From assembly GCA_018711275.1 (NCBI GenBank), contig DVIN01000001.1:1-36752 (forward strand): DNA of 36,752 nucleotides, read 5' to 3'. Of the stretch, positions 7,996 through 16,015 are shown piece after piece (position 1 is the stretch's first letter; each line of letters starts with the position of its first letter). The notes under the pieces were generated by a model. It searched no databases, had not been told where the DNA came from, and worked only from the letters and a program-made list of their open reading frames with translations. A program made the position numbers and the translations under genes. The DNA comes from Candidatus Pullilachnospira intestinigallinarum. Its GTDB lineage: Bacteria > Bacillota > Clostridia > Lachnospirales > Lachnospiraceae.

Positions 7996-8946
7996 TTACT
8001 GATTCTTAACCTGCTCCCAGAAATCCTTCAGAATCTCAGCGGAACGATCCATAGCCGCCTTCTCTTCGTCGTTCATGGGGATCATGAGAGTCTTCTCAAT
8101 TCCCTCCCATCCCAAACGACATGGGATGGAAAGCGCTACTCCAGCCCAATCTCCGAACTTTTCATCCAGCACATGAGCAACCGGAAGAATGGCGCTGTCA
8201 TCTCTGATAATGGCTTCCACCAGGTTGGACACCGCCATGGCGATTCCATAGAAAGTCGCCCCCTTCAGACCGATAACCTCCGCGCCGCCGTTCTTGGTGC
8301 GCTCTGCTACCGCTGCTTTGTCAATCTTATGATGAACCTGCGCCGCAAAATCATCCAGCGGGAATCCGGCGATGTTTGCAGAACTCCAGATGGGAACCTG
8401 GCTGTCACCATGCTCACCCAGAACATAAGCGTTTACATCTTCTACATTCACATGCATCCGTGCGCTGATGGCATAACGGAAACGCGCGGTGTCAAGAGAA
8501 GTTCCGCTTCCGATAACGCGGCAGGCCGGAAGTCCGGAAGTCTCTGTCACGGCTTTTGTGATAATATCTGCCGGGTTGGAAACCACCAGAATCAGCGGAT
8601 TGTCCGCATATTTAATAATGTTCTTTGTGATGTCTCTGGCGATATTTACATTGATCTTTGCCAGATCCAGACGGGTCTGTCCGGGTTTTCTCGCAACGCC
8701 GGCCGTAATGATGATCAAACGGGCATCCGCACATTCTTCATATCCGCCCTGACGTACCCAGATCTGTTTGTAGAAGCTGGTACCATGAGCAATATCCAGT
8801 GCCGCGCCTTTTGCTCTGGCCTCATTCACATCCACCAGAACAATATCATTGGCCTGATCTCTCACCATAAGCGTATAGGCAATCGCTTCACCTACATTGC
8901 CGGCGCCAACCACAACAATTTTGTCTTTCTTATGTGTCTTTCCCAT
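7996..8946 (-). CDS. Lactate/malate dehydrogenase family, predicted malate-specific
   Basis: A 316-residue NAD-dependent 2-hydroxyacid dehydrogenase with the family's glycine loop VVVGAGNVGEAIAY near residue 11, the catalytic Asp/Arg in LDTARFR (152-155) and the catalytic His in GEHGDS (179). Overall the sequence resembles L-lactate dehydrogenases. However the residue that selects substrate, Gln102 in lactate dehydrogenases, is Arg here (Arg86, in TAGVARKPGQTR; codon 8691-8689). AGVARKPG is the form seen in malate dehydrogenases, and exchanging Gln for Arg at this site is known to turn a lactate enzyme into a malate enzyme. The next gene is malic enzyme, which fits malate as substrate. Thr231 in KGATFYG is lactate-like, so the protein is a mixture; automatic annotation may call it ldh. 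Confidence 0.85.
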   Translation of the reverse strand: MGKTHKKDKIVVVGAGNVGEAIAYTLMVRDQANDIVLVDVNEARAKGAALDIAHGTSFYKQIWVRQGGYEECADARLIIITAGVARKPGQTRLDLAKINVNIARDITKNIIKYADNPLILVVSNPADIITKAVTETSGLPACRVIGSGTSLDTARFRYAISARMHVNVEDVNAYVLGEHGDSQVPIWSSANIAGFPLDDFAAQVHHKIDKAAVAERTKNGGAEVIGLKGATFYGIAMAVSNLVEAIIRDDSAILPVAHVLDEKFGDWAGVALSIPCRLGWEGIEKTLMIPMNDEEKAAMDRSAEILKDFWEQVKNQ

Positions 8947-9062
8947 CTTAATCTCCCTTTCTTGGTTTCTATTGCCGGGGACAGCACTTCATCCCCTGAA
9001 AATGGTATCCAGAACAAAGTTTCCTCAACCTGTTATTTTTTTGACACACCATTTTTAAACCT

Positions 9063-9093
9063 ATTGTATCATTACTTGCCTGTAAGTGCAAGT
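9063..9093 (-). promoter_or_regulatory. Promoter and possible operator of the malate module
   Basis: TTGCAC (9091-9086) and TACAAT (9068-9063) are 17 bases apart on the minus strand, about 120 bases before the dehydrogenase start. A perfect inverted repeat, ACTTGC (9074-9079) with GCAAGT (9088-9093), spans the -35 box and spacer and could bind a regulator. It does not match the Rex consensus well. Confidence 0.6.
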
Positions 9094-9207
9094 GTACTTT
9101 TATGTTTTACATTTTTTCATCCCTTCAGCGGAAAAGCAACCGCCGCCGCACAGCTTTTTTGCAAACCGGGCATTGTCATTTCACGGGAAATTGCTTCCCT
9201 GTAGAAC

Positions 9208-9236
9208 AAAAAAAGTCCCGGCAGAATACTGCCGGG
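9208..9236 (-). terminator. Terminator after rpmF
   Basis: On the minus strand CCCGGCAG (9236-9229) and CTGCCGGG (9224-9217) pair around a TATT loop and are followed by ACTTTTTTTG. It lies just after the rpmF stop, so the yceD-rpmF transcript ends here. Confidence 0.92.
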
Positions 9237-9251
9237 AGTCCGTTGCTTTTC

Positions 9252-9434
9252 TTATGCTTCCTGAGAAATGATCTCTCTCTTATTATAGGAACCGCAAGCT
9301 TTGCATACTCTGTGGGGCATCATCAGTGCTCCGCATTTGCTGCACTTTACAAGGTTGGGAGCGCTCATTTTCCAGTTTGCTCTTCTCTTGTCTCTTCTTG
9401 CTTTGGATGTTTTATTCTTCGGACAGATGGACAT
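9252..9434 (-). CDS. rpmF: 50S ribosomal protein L32
   Basis: A 60-residue zinc-ribbon ribosomal protein. It starts MSICPKNKTSKARRDKRRA, the usual basic L32 front, and keeps two CxxC knuckles (CSKCG and CKACG) that bind zinc, so this is the zinc-dependent form rather than the cysteine-free one. It follows the DUF177 gene after three bases, the arrangement seen in most bacteria. In many Firmicutes plsX or fapR follows; here a terminator comes instead. Confidence 0.97.
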   Translation of the reverse strand: MSICPKNKTSKARRDKRRANWKMSAPNLVKCSKCGALMMPHRVCKACGSYNKREIISQEA

Positions 9435-9437
9435 TGA

Positions 9438-9965
9438 TTACACCTCCTTAAAATTCTTGAATATATCACTGATCACAGCCATCCTGGGGTCTAATTCTGC
9501 TGTATCGCAGTCACAGGTTCCCTTATTCAGGTTCTTCCCACAACAGCTGCAGATTCCTTTACAGTCCTCTTTACAGAGCACCCGTATTGGCCATTGAATC
9601 AGAATCTCATTATGAAGCAGCTGTTCGGTATCCAGCTGTCTGCCGCTGATGCAGCTGTCATCATCCGTTTCCCCGCCTTCCCGAAAAGTGCCGGACTTTA
9701 TGTCCGCCTCCGCATCGATGGATATGGTGAAAGGAACCTTCACCGGTTCCAGACAGCGTCCGCAGGGAATCCAGATGGAAATCTCTCCCTGTCCTTCCAG
9801 CGTCACTACCTGATTCTCCGTATGGGTAATCGTAAGCTCCACCGGATTTTTCTCCGCATAGGCATAACTGCCCAGCTGACAGGAAAAATTGTCTCCTTCA
9901 GGATAGATGGAAAAGGTTTTCTGTTCCCCTTCCCGGGCCAGTATTCCGGATAAATCAATCAACAT
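9438..9965 (-). CDS. YceD/DUF177 family protein
   Basis: A 175-residue member of the YceD/DUF177 family, which is almost always encoded directly before rpmF and is linked in other organisms to large-subunit ribosomal RNA maturation. The family's Cys motif is visible as WIPCGRCLEPVKVPF near residue 86, and a second pair of CxxC-like groups follows near the C-terminus (CKEDCKGICSCCGKNLNKGTCDC), which may bind zinc. The protein begins MLIDLSGILAREGEQKTF and ends close to rpmF. It is the first gene of a two-gene unit with a perfect-consensus promoter. The exact biochemical role is not shown by the sequence. Confidence 0.9.
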   Translation of the reverse strand: MLIDLSGILAREGEQKTFSIYPEGDNFSCQLGSYAYAEKNPVELTITHTENQVVTLEGQGEISIWIPCGRCLEPVKVPFTISIDAEADIKSGTFREGGETDDDSCISGRQLDTEQLLHNEILIQWPIRVLCKEDCKGICSCCGKNLNKGTCDCDTAELDPRMAVISDIFKNFKEV

Positions 9966-9991
9966 AATGTTCTCCTAACCACACTCAACCA

Positions 9992-10038
9992 ATTATACAG
10001 AAACAGTTGCTGTTTGTCAACCAATTTTTCTTGACAAA
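9992..10038 (-). promoter_or_regulatory. Consensus promoter with overlapping inverted repeat, yceD-rpmF
   Basis: TTGACA (10020-10015), 17 bases, TATAAT (9997-9992): a full-consensus sigma-A promoter about 30 bases before the first codon. The -35 box is part of a perfect inverted repeat, TTTGTCAA (10013-10020) and TTGACAAA (10031-10038) spaced by ten bases, which may be an operator. Confidence 0.85.
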
Positions 10039-10098
10039 TTTTATTTGCCATGTTCTTTCGGCATTATTCTCCAATTACCCGTACACTGTCATGAAATT

Positions 10099-10146
10099 CC
10101 CGCCGGAATCCTCTGAAAACAGGAAAACTTCCGGCGGGTTTTCTTT
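10099..10146. terminator. Terminator after ackA
   Basis: CCCGCCGGAA (10099-10108) pairs with TTCCGGCGGG (10129-10138) around a 20-base loop. The T-rich tail is better on the plus strand (TTTTCTTTT) than on the minus strand, but the position immediately after the ackA stop suggests it ends the pta-ackA message. Confidence 0.65.
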
Positions 10147-10159
10147 TCCGTATACGCTG

Positions 10160-11353
10160 TTATTTTACCAGAGCAACCGTCTCACGGCAGATTGCCAGCT
10201 CCTCGTTGGTGGGAATCACTGCCACTTTCACTTTGGAATCCGGTGTGGAGATCACAATCTCCTCGCCTCTCTTACTGTTGGCCTCTTTGTCCAGAGTAAT
10301 TCCCAGATAGCCCAGATAGCTGACCACTTTTTCACGAACCGGGCAGGCATTCTCGCCGATTCCCGCGGTAAACACGATGGCGTCCACGCCGTTCATGGCG
10401 GCCACGTAACCGCCCACAAATTTGGCGATGCCGTAGGACAGCACTTCGATGGCATTGGCCGCATCCTGATTGCCGTTCTCCGCTGCTTCGTTCAGGTCAC
10501 GGAAATCGCTGGACAGTCCGCCGGACAGTCCCAGCAGACCGGATTTTTTATTCAGAATATTCATCACGCCAGCGATATCCAGGTTCTCTTTCTTTGCCAG
10601 GAACTCCATAATAGCCGGGTCAATATTTCCGGAACGGGTTCCCATCACAACACCCTCCAGCGGGGTCAGGCCCATGGTGGTATCCACACATTTTCCGTTC
10701 ATCACGGCGCTGATGGAGGAGCCGTTGCCAAGATGGCAGACGATCACTTTTGAGTTGTCTTTGTCCAGTCCCAGGAAATCCACTGCTCTTTTGGATACGA
10801 AGCTGTGGCTGGTTCCATGGAATCCGTATCTTCTTACTTTGTAATTTTTGTAATACTCCAGCGGCAGACCATACAGATATGCTTTGGGAGGCATGGTCTG
10901 ATGGAAAGCGGTATCAAATACTGCCACCTGCGGTACGCCGGGCATCAGCTCCGCGCATACGTTGATTCCGATCAGGTTTGCCGGGTTATGAAGAGGCGCC
11001 AGATCGTTGCACTCCTCCACTGCTTTCACCACTTCGTCATCGATGATGACGGAGGAGGCAAACTTCTCACCGCCGTGTACCACCCGGTGTCCGATGGCGT
11101 TTACTTCCTTCAGGCTGGCAATGGCTCCGGTCTTCTCATTGGTCAGCGCATGCAGAACCATCTGAATGGCCTCTTTGTGAGTAGGCATGGCCGCCTCGGT
11201 GATTTCCTTATCGCAGCCTTCCTTCTGGTAAACCAGTCTTCCGTCAATGCCGATTCTCTCACAGAGTCCTTTTGCAAGAACCTCCTCGGAATCGGAATTG
11301 ATTAACTGATATTTCAGAGAAGAGCTTCCGCAGTTGATAACTAATACATTCAT
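10160..11353 (-). CDS. ackA: Acetate kinase
   Basis: A 397-residue ASKHA-fold kinase that makes ATP and acetate from acetyl phosphate. The N-terminal phosphate loop is VLVINCGSSSLKYQLI; GHRVVHGGEKF carries the substrate Arg; RRYGFHGTSHSFVS and HLGNGSSISAVMNGKCVDTTMG (seen from about residue 170 to 220) are family signatures. ATG 11353 is chosen because GGAGG lies eight bases upstream; an upstream in-frame TTG would overlap that site. It follows pta after 39 bases, and the two are surely one operon, producing the ATP-yielding end of acetate fermentation. Confidence 0.97.
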   Translation of the reverse strand: MNVLVINCGSSSLKYQLINSDSEEVLAKGLCERIGIDGRLVYQKEGCDKEITEAAMPTHKEAIQMVLHALTNEKTGAIASLKEVNAIGHRVVHGGEKFASSVIIDDEVVKAVEECNDLAPLHNPANLIGINVCAELMPGVPQVAVFDTAFHQTMPPKAYLYGLPLEYYKNYKVRRYGFHGTSHSFVSKRAVDFLGLDKDNSKVIVCHLGNGSSISAVMNGKCVDTTMGLTPLEGVVMGTRSGNIDPAIMEFLAKKENLDIAGVMNILNKKSGLLGLSGGLSSDFRDLNEAAENGNQDAANAIEVLSYGIAKFVGGYVAAMNGVDAIVFTAGIGENACPVREKVVSYLGYLGITLDKEANSKRGEEIVISTPDSKVKVAVIPTNEELAICRETVALVK

Positions 11354-11392
11354 CTTCTTATCCTCCAAATTCTGTTTGCTTCCAATACCGTA

Positions 11393-12442
<1,050 letters not shown>

Positions 12443-12505
12443 TTACCCCTTGAGTGGTTTTTGGCCCGAAAAAGGCATAAAAACCGGATATACTCACTAT
12501 CAGAA

Positions 12506-12534
12506 ATTATAACTCCAATACTATGCGCTTACAA
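12506..12534 (-). promoter_or_regulatory. Promoter of pta-ackA with a cre-like box
   Basis: TTGTAA (12534-12529), 17 bases, TATAAT (12511-12506) on the minus strand. The first 15 bases, TTGTAAGCGCATAGT (12534-12520), match the catabolite-response consensus WTGNAANCGNWNNCW at all but one position. In Bacillus subtilis pta and ackA are CcpA targets. The leader to pta is about 110 bases. Confidence 0.7.
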
Positions 12535-12610
12535 GGTTAGTTATTTTTTTAACAGTATTTTATCGCGTACATTTCTGTAGAAAAACACGGGATTCTCTCA
12601 GGAATCCTCC

Positions 12611-12639
12611 TTGTATTTTGACTCTTTCCCTGCTAAAAT
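12611..12639 (+). promoter_or_regulatory. Promoter of tmcAL
   Basis: TTGTAT (12611-12616), 17 bases, TAAAAT (12634-12639), about 70 bases before the tmcAL start. A small palindrome GGATTC/GAATCC (about 12592-12605) lies just upstream. The remainder of 12389-12709 holds only the divergent pta promoter. Confidence 0.65.
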
Positions 12640-12709
12640 AGGAAAACCGGCGGAATGTTTTTCAGCTTTCCGCCCGTAAAAAAAGAATCGTTTTTGAGGT
12701 GGCCGATTT

Positions 12710-13933
12710 ATGAAAATTGCAGGCGTCATTGCGGAATACAATCCGTTTCACCTGGGACATGCCTATCAGCTTGAAGAAACCCGGCGGCAGACAGGCGCAG
12801 ATCTTGTGGTGGCTGTTATCAGCAGTTCTTTTGTACAGCGGGGCGCTCCTGCCCTGTTTGACGTTCACGTCCGGGCACATCTGGCTCTTCTGGGCGGCGC
12901 GGATCTGGTATTTGCCCTTCCGGCGGCCAATGCCTGCCAGAGTGCGGAGTTTTTTGCCGAGGCGGGCGTCCGGCTGCTGGATGGGCTGGGCTGTGTGGAT
13001 CTTCTGTCTTTTGGCAGTGAGTGCGGAGATCTCGACGCGCTGGAACGGATTGCCGGGATTCTGTGCGAGGAACCGGCTGCCTACCGGGAAGAACTGAAAG
13101 CCCGGCTGCGGACAGGTATCTCCTTCCCGGCGGCGCGTCAGGAGGCGCTGTCCGCTTATCTGAACGGGAAAGGGGCTTCCTTTCCGGAGGATGCGCTGCT
13201 TCTGAGATCTCCAAATAACATTCTGGGTGTGGAGTACCTGAAAGCGCTCCGCCGACTGAACAGTTCCATGGTTCCCTTTACCATCCCCCGCAAAGGAAGC
13301 GGCTACCATGACGCCGGTCTTTCCGGAACCTTTCCCTCTGCCTGCGCCATACGACGGGCTCTGAAGACGGGCGGGGAAGAGGAACAGCTTCTGGCCGGTC
13401 TCCCTTTTGCGGGAAGAGAAGCTTTTTCAGAGGCCGTCCGGCAGGAAGGCTGCCTGTGGGAAGATGACTTTTCTCAGATCCTCCGCTGGATGCTTTACCG
13501 CTGCGGCCGCAGAGAGCTCGTCTCCGTCCCGGAGCTGTCCCCTCAGCTGGCAGACCGGATTCTCAGGCTGCGGGATTCCTTTGAATCCGTATCGCAGTTT
13601 ACTTCCCTCCTGAAAACCAGGGAACTGACCTTTACCCGGATTCAGCGGGCGCTGTTTCATCTGCTTTTGGACATCCGCCGCGTGCCTCCCGTCTCCTTTG
13701 CCCGACTTGTGGGATTTCGCCGGGAAGCCGCCGGTGCTTTGCGGAAAATCAAAGAGGCAAAAACGCTCCCTGTACTGACAAGTCTGGCCGACGCTCCTTC
13801 CATTCTCTCTGCGCAGGCCCTGAAGGATCTGGAACAGGAAGTTACCATCTGCCATCTGTACGAGTCTCTCCGTTGCTCCCGCTATCACCGGCCTTTCCGT
13901 CACGAGTACACCCGGCAGCTGGTTGTCCTTTGA
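12710..13933 (+). CDS. tmcAL: tRNA(Met) cytidine acetate ligase
   Basis: A 407-residue member of the TmcAL (YlbM, DUF795) family. The Bacillus enzyme uses acetate and ATP to form N4-acetylcytidine at the wobble base of elongator tRNA-Met. The nucleotidyltransferase-like N-terminus shows GVIAEYNPFHLGHAYQL with the HxGH ATP motif (HLGH), followed by VISSSFVQRGAPALF and DLVFALPAANACQSAEFFA. RSPNNILGVEYLKAL near residue 165 is also family-typical. ATG 12710 follows GAGGTGG eight bases upstream. In Bacillus this gene sits beside yceD-rpmF; here it is divergent from pta-ackA, whose product acetate is its substrate. Confidence 0.93.
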   Translation: MKIAGVIAEYNPFHLGHAYQLEETRRQTGADLVVAVISSSFVQRGAPALFDVHVRAHLALLGGADLVFALPAANACQSAEFFAEAGVRLLDGLGCVDLLSFGSECGDLDALERIAGILCEEPAAYREELKARLRTGISFPAARQEALSAYLNGKGASFPEDALLLRSPNNILGVEYLKALRRLNSSMVPFTIPRKGSGYHDAGLSGTFPSACAIRRALKTGGEEEQLLAGLPFAGREAFSEAVRQEGCLWEDDFSQILRWMLYRCGRRELVSVPELSPQLADRILRLRDSFESVSQFTSLLKTRELTFTRIQRALFHLLLDIRRVPPVSFARLVGFRREAAGALRKIKEAKTLPVLTSLADAPSILSAQALKDLEQEVTICHLYESLRCSRYHRPFRHEYTRQLVVL

Positions 13934-13964
13934 CGGCGTCCCGCAGCCTTGTCATCCTTCCGTT

Positions 13965-14843
13965 TCATGAATCCCGCAGTTCTTCCAGAACCCGCCCCAG
14001 TTTTTCATCTTCCTGTCTGCCGTTCCTGCGGGGCAGCGCCAGATAAAACCGGCGTTTTGTCTCAATCTGGGGAAGTTTCAGCATCCGGATACCGGAGGGG
14101 ATTCTGGAGGAGCGGCAGGCCAGCACCGATACGCCGAATCCTTCTTTCACAAATGCCAGAATGGCATCCTCCGTGGAAGCCCGATACCGGATCCTGGGAA
14201 CAAATCCCAGTTCTGCCAGAATCGGATCCAGCAGTTTCCCCGCCGTCGAGCTTCTCTCATAAGCCACAAAAGGCTCCTCCTGTATCTCTTCCAGAAGAAT
14301 CCTTTCTTTTGCCGCCAGCGGATGTCTCTCATACACGGCGGCCATATATTCCATTTCTTCCAAAAGCAGAAAATGAAGTTTCCCTTCCTCCTCCCGCTCG
14401 GAGACAATCCCCAGATCACAGCGGCCTTCCTTCAGATCCTTCAGAATCTCCCCCGTGGGAGCGCTCTGCGTATCCACCAGAATCCGGCCGCGTCCGGCTT
14501 TCTCCTGAATCTTCCGGATCCATCCCGGCACCTGATCCTCCACCACATCCACATAGCTGATCCGCAGCCGCCCGCTGATTTTTTCCTTCTGCCAGGCAGC
14601 CTCCTGGCAGAACCGTTCCGCATCAGCCAGCACCTTCCTGGCATAAGGCAGCAGACGGCAGCCCGCTTCTGTCTGCTCCAGAATCCTTCCCCGCCGGGCA
14701 AAAAGCGACAGTCCCAGCTCCTCCTCCAGATTTTTCAGGGCAACGCTGAGACTAGGCTGGGCAACATGAAGCACTGCCGCCGCGCGGCTGACGGTTCCCT
14801 CACGGCAGACTGCCTCAAAATAGCGCAGCTGAAGTAGCGTCAT
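13965..14843 (-). CDS. LysR-family transcriptional regulator
   Basis: A 292-residue LysR-type regulator. The winged helix-turn-helix covers about residues 1-60 (MTLLQLRYFEAVCREGTVSR, then AAAVLHVAQPSLSVALKNLE) and is followed by a periplasmic-binding-like effector domain with the usual DLGIVSER and GFGVSVLACRS segments. ATG 14843 is chosen because AGGAGG lies eight bases upstream; an earlier TTG at 14867 has no such site. The gene is divergent from the EamA exporter, the classic layout for a LysR protein and its target. The shared 187-base spacer has a perfect 10-base inverted repeat suited to LysR binding. The effector is unknown. Confidence 0.93.
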   Translation of the reverse strand: MTLLQLRYFEAVCREGTVSRAAAVLHVAQPSLSVALKNLEEELGLSLFARRGRILEQTEAGCRLLPYARKVLADAERFCQEAAWQKEKISGRLRISYVDVVEDQVPGWIRKIQEKAGRGRILVDTQSAPTGEILKDLKEGRCDLGIVSEREEEGKLHFLLLEEMEYMAAVYERHPLAAKERILLEEIQEEPFVAYERSSTAGKLLDPILAELGFVPRIRYRASTEDAILAFVKEGFGVSVLACRSSRIPSGIRMLKLPQIETKRRFYLALPRRNGRQEDEKLGRVLEELRDS

Positions 14844-14916
14844 ATTGTTTTCCTCCTGTGTTTTCAAAATGTGCTTTCTGTTGTGATCTTTGTACGATTT
14901 ATAAAATTATTCTATA

Positions 14917-14950
14917 TTTCTATTGAAATTATATATTAGATCAATAGAAA
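14917..14950. promoter_or_regulatory. Probable LysR operator
   Basis: TTTCTATTGA (14917-14926) and TCAATAGAAA (14941-14950) form a perfect inverted repeat with a 14-base AT-rich spacer. A minus-strand TATAAT (14933-14928) lies between the arms, where it could serve lysR and allow autoregulation. Confidence 0.65.
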
Positions 14951-14959
14951 AAGAAAGCA

Positions 14960-14965
14960 TATAAT
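14960..14965 (+). promoter_or_regulatory. Candidate -10 box of the EamA gene
   Basis: TATAAT on the plus strand lies just right of the LysR inverted repeat. The expected -35 position (about 14936-14942) is poor and is covered by the repeat, as expected for a promoter that needs an activator. Confidence 0.5.
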
Positions 14966-14979
14966 TTTGACAGAAAAAC

Positions 14980-15010
14980 GGATCCGGCATTCTCAGAAAA
15001 AAGGCCGGAT
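14980..15010 (+). other. Leader hairpin before the EamA ribosome site
   Basis: GGATCCGGC and GCCGGATCC form a perfect nine-base stem with a loop of about 15 bases ending shortly before AAGGAAG, the ribosome site of the EamA gene. There is no T tract, so it is not a terminator; it may stabilise the mRNA or influence translation. Confidence 0.5.
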
Positions 15011-15030
15011 CCTGAAAGGAAGTTCTCAAT

Positions 15031-15961
15031 ATGAAACAGGAAAAAAAAACGAATTTTTCTCTCCTACGCACTGCTGCTTGTCACTTTTGTCATCTGGGGC
15101 AGCCTGTATGTCGCAAGCAAAACCGCGCTGGCGGATCTTTCCCCGATATCTCTTCTTTTCTTTCGCTATCTCCTGGGGCTGCTGCCGTTATTCCTGCTCT
15201 GGCGACAGGAAAAAAGCCATCAGAAAATTCGCCGGGGTGACTGGAAATATTTTCTTTTTATCGGAGGCGTGGGGTATTTTGCCGCTATTATGCTGCAGAC
15301 CATGGGGACCAGCCTGGCCAGCGCTTCCATGGCTTCCCTGATTAACTCTATGAATCCTGTAGCCGTCACCTTCCTGGCAGCAGTGCTTCTGAAAGAATCA
15401 CTGAGCGTAAGAAAACTGGCGGCGGTGGTTCTGGCAGTGGCAGGCGTCCTGATTATCTTCGGTCAGGGCAGTCAGAATGCCGGCGTCCCCGGTATCCTCT
15501 GCTCCATTTTCTCCGTGATTCTCTGGTCCCTCACCATGATTGCTGTCCGAAAGATTTCCTCCCGGTATTCTCCTGTTCAAATCACCTTCTGGAGCATGAC
15601 GGTGGGACTGGCATTTACTTCTCCTTTTTTTGCCTGGGAGACGGTATCGCATCCTGTCCGGCTGCACCTTTCCTCCGCGGCGGCGGTAATATATATCGCT
15701 TTCGTCTGCACGGGACTGGCACAGCTTCTGTGGAACCGCAGTCTCGCGTCTCTGAGTGCGGGCACCTGCTCCATGTTCTATCCGCTGCAGCCGGTGACCT
15801 CCACACTGTTCGGGATTCTTTTTCTTGGAGAACATCTGACGGAAAACTTTCTTCTGGGCGGCGTTGTCATCATCTGCGGAATCCTGATTTCCCAGCTGCC
15901 GTCAGGGAAGCGGAAAAACCATTCCGGGAGATTATCGTTTCACTTTCCCCATACGGCCTGA
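15031..15961 (+). CDS. EamA/DMT-family transporter, frameshifted at an A9 tract
   Basis: A drug/metabolite-type exporter with two EamA repeats and about ten helices, 309 residues if read through. ATG 15031 has AAGGAAG upstream, but after MKQEKK the frame runs off. The sequence GG-A9-C (15041-15049) puts the start in one frame and the transporter in the next. With eight A residues the protein reads MKQEKKRIFLSYALLLVTFV and goes on as a normal EamA protein. No ATG, GTG or TTG lies in the transporter frame before GTG 15269, which would lose about 79 residues and three helices. Explanations are phase variation, transcriptional slippage on A9, a fixed mutation or a sequencing error. LASASMASLINSMNPVAVTF is a clear first-repeat signature. 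Confidence 0.8.
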
Positions 15962-16015
15962 CGGCGGAAATCGACGCGCAAGCACGGCGCAGACGGGGCC
16001 TTCCTTCTGTTTTCG

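Noticed and set aside
13934-13964. Terminator between tmcAL and lysR
   Set aside because: Only 31 bases, with no stem followed by a T run.
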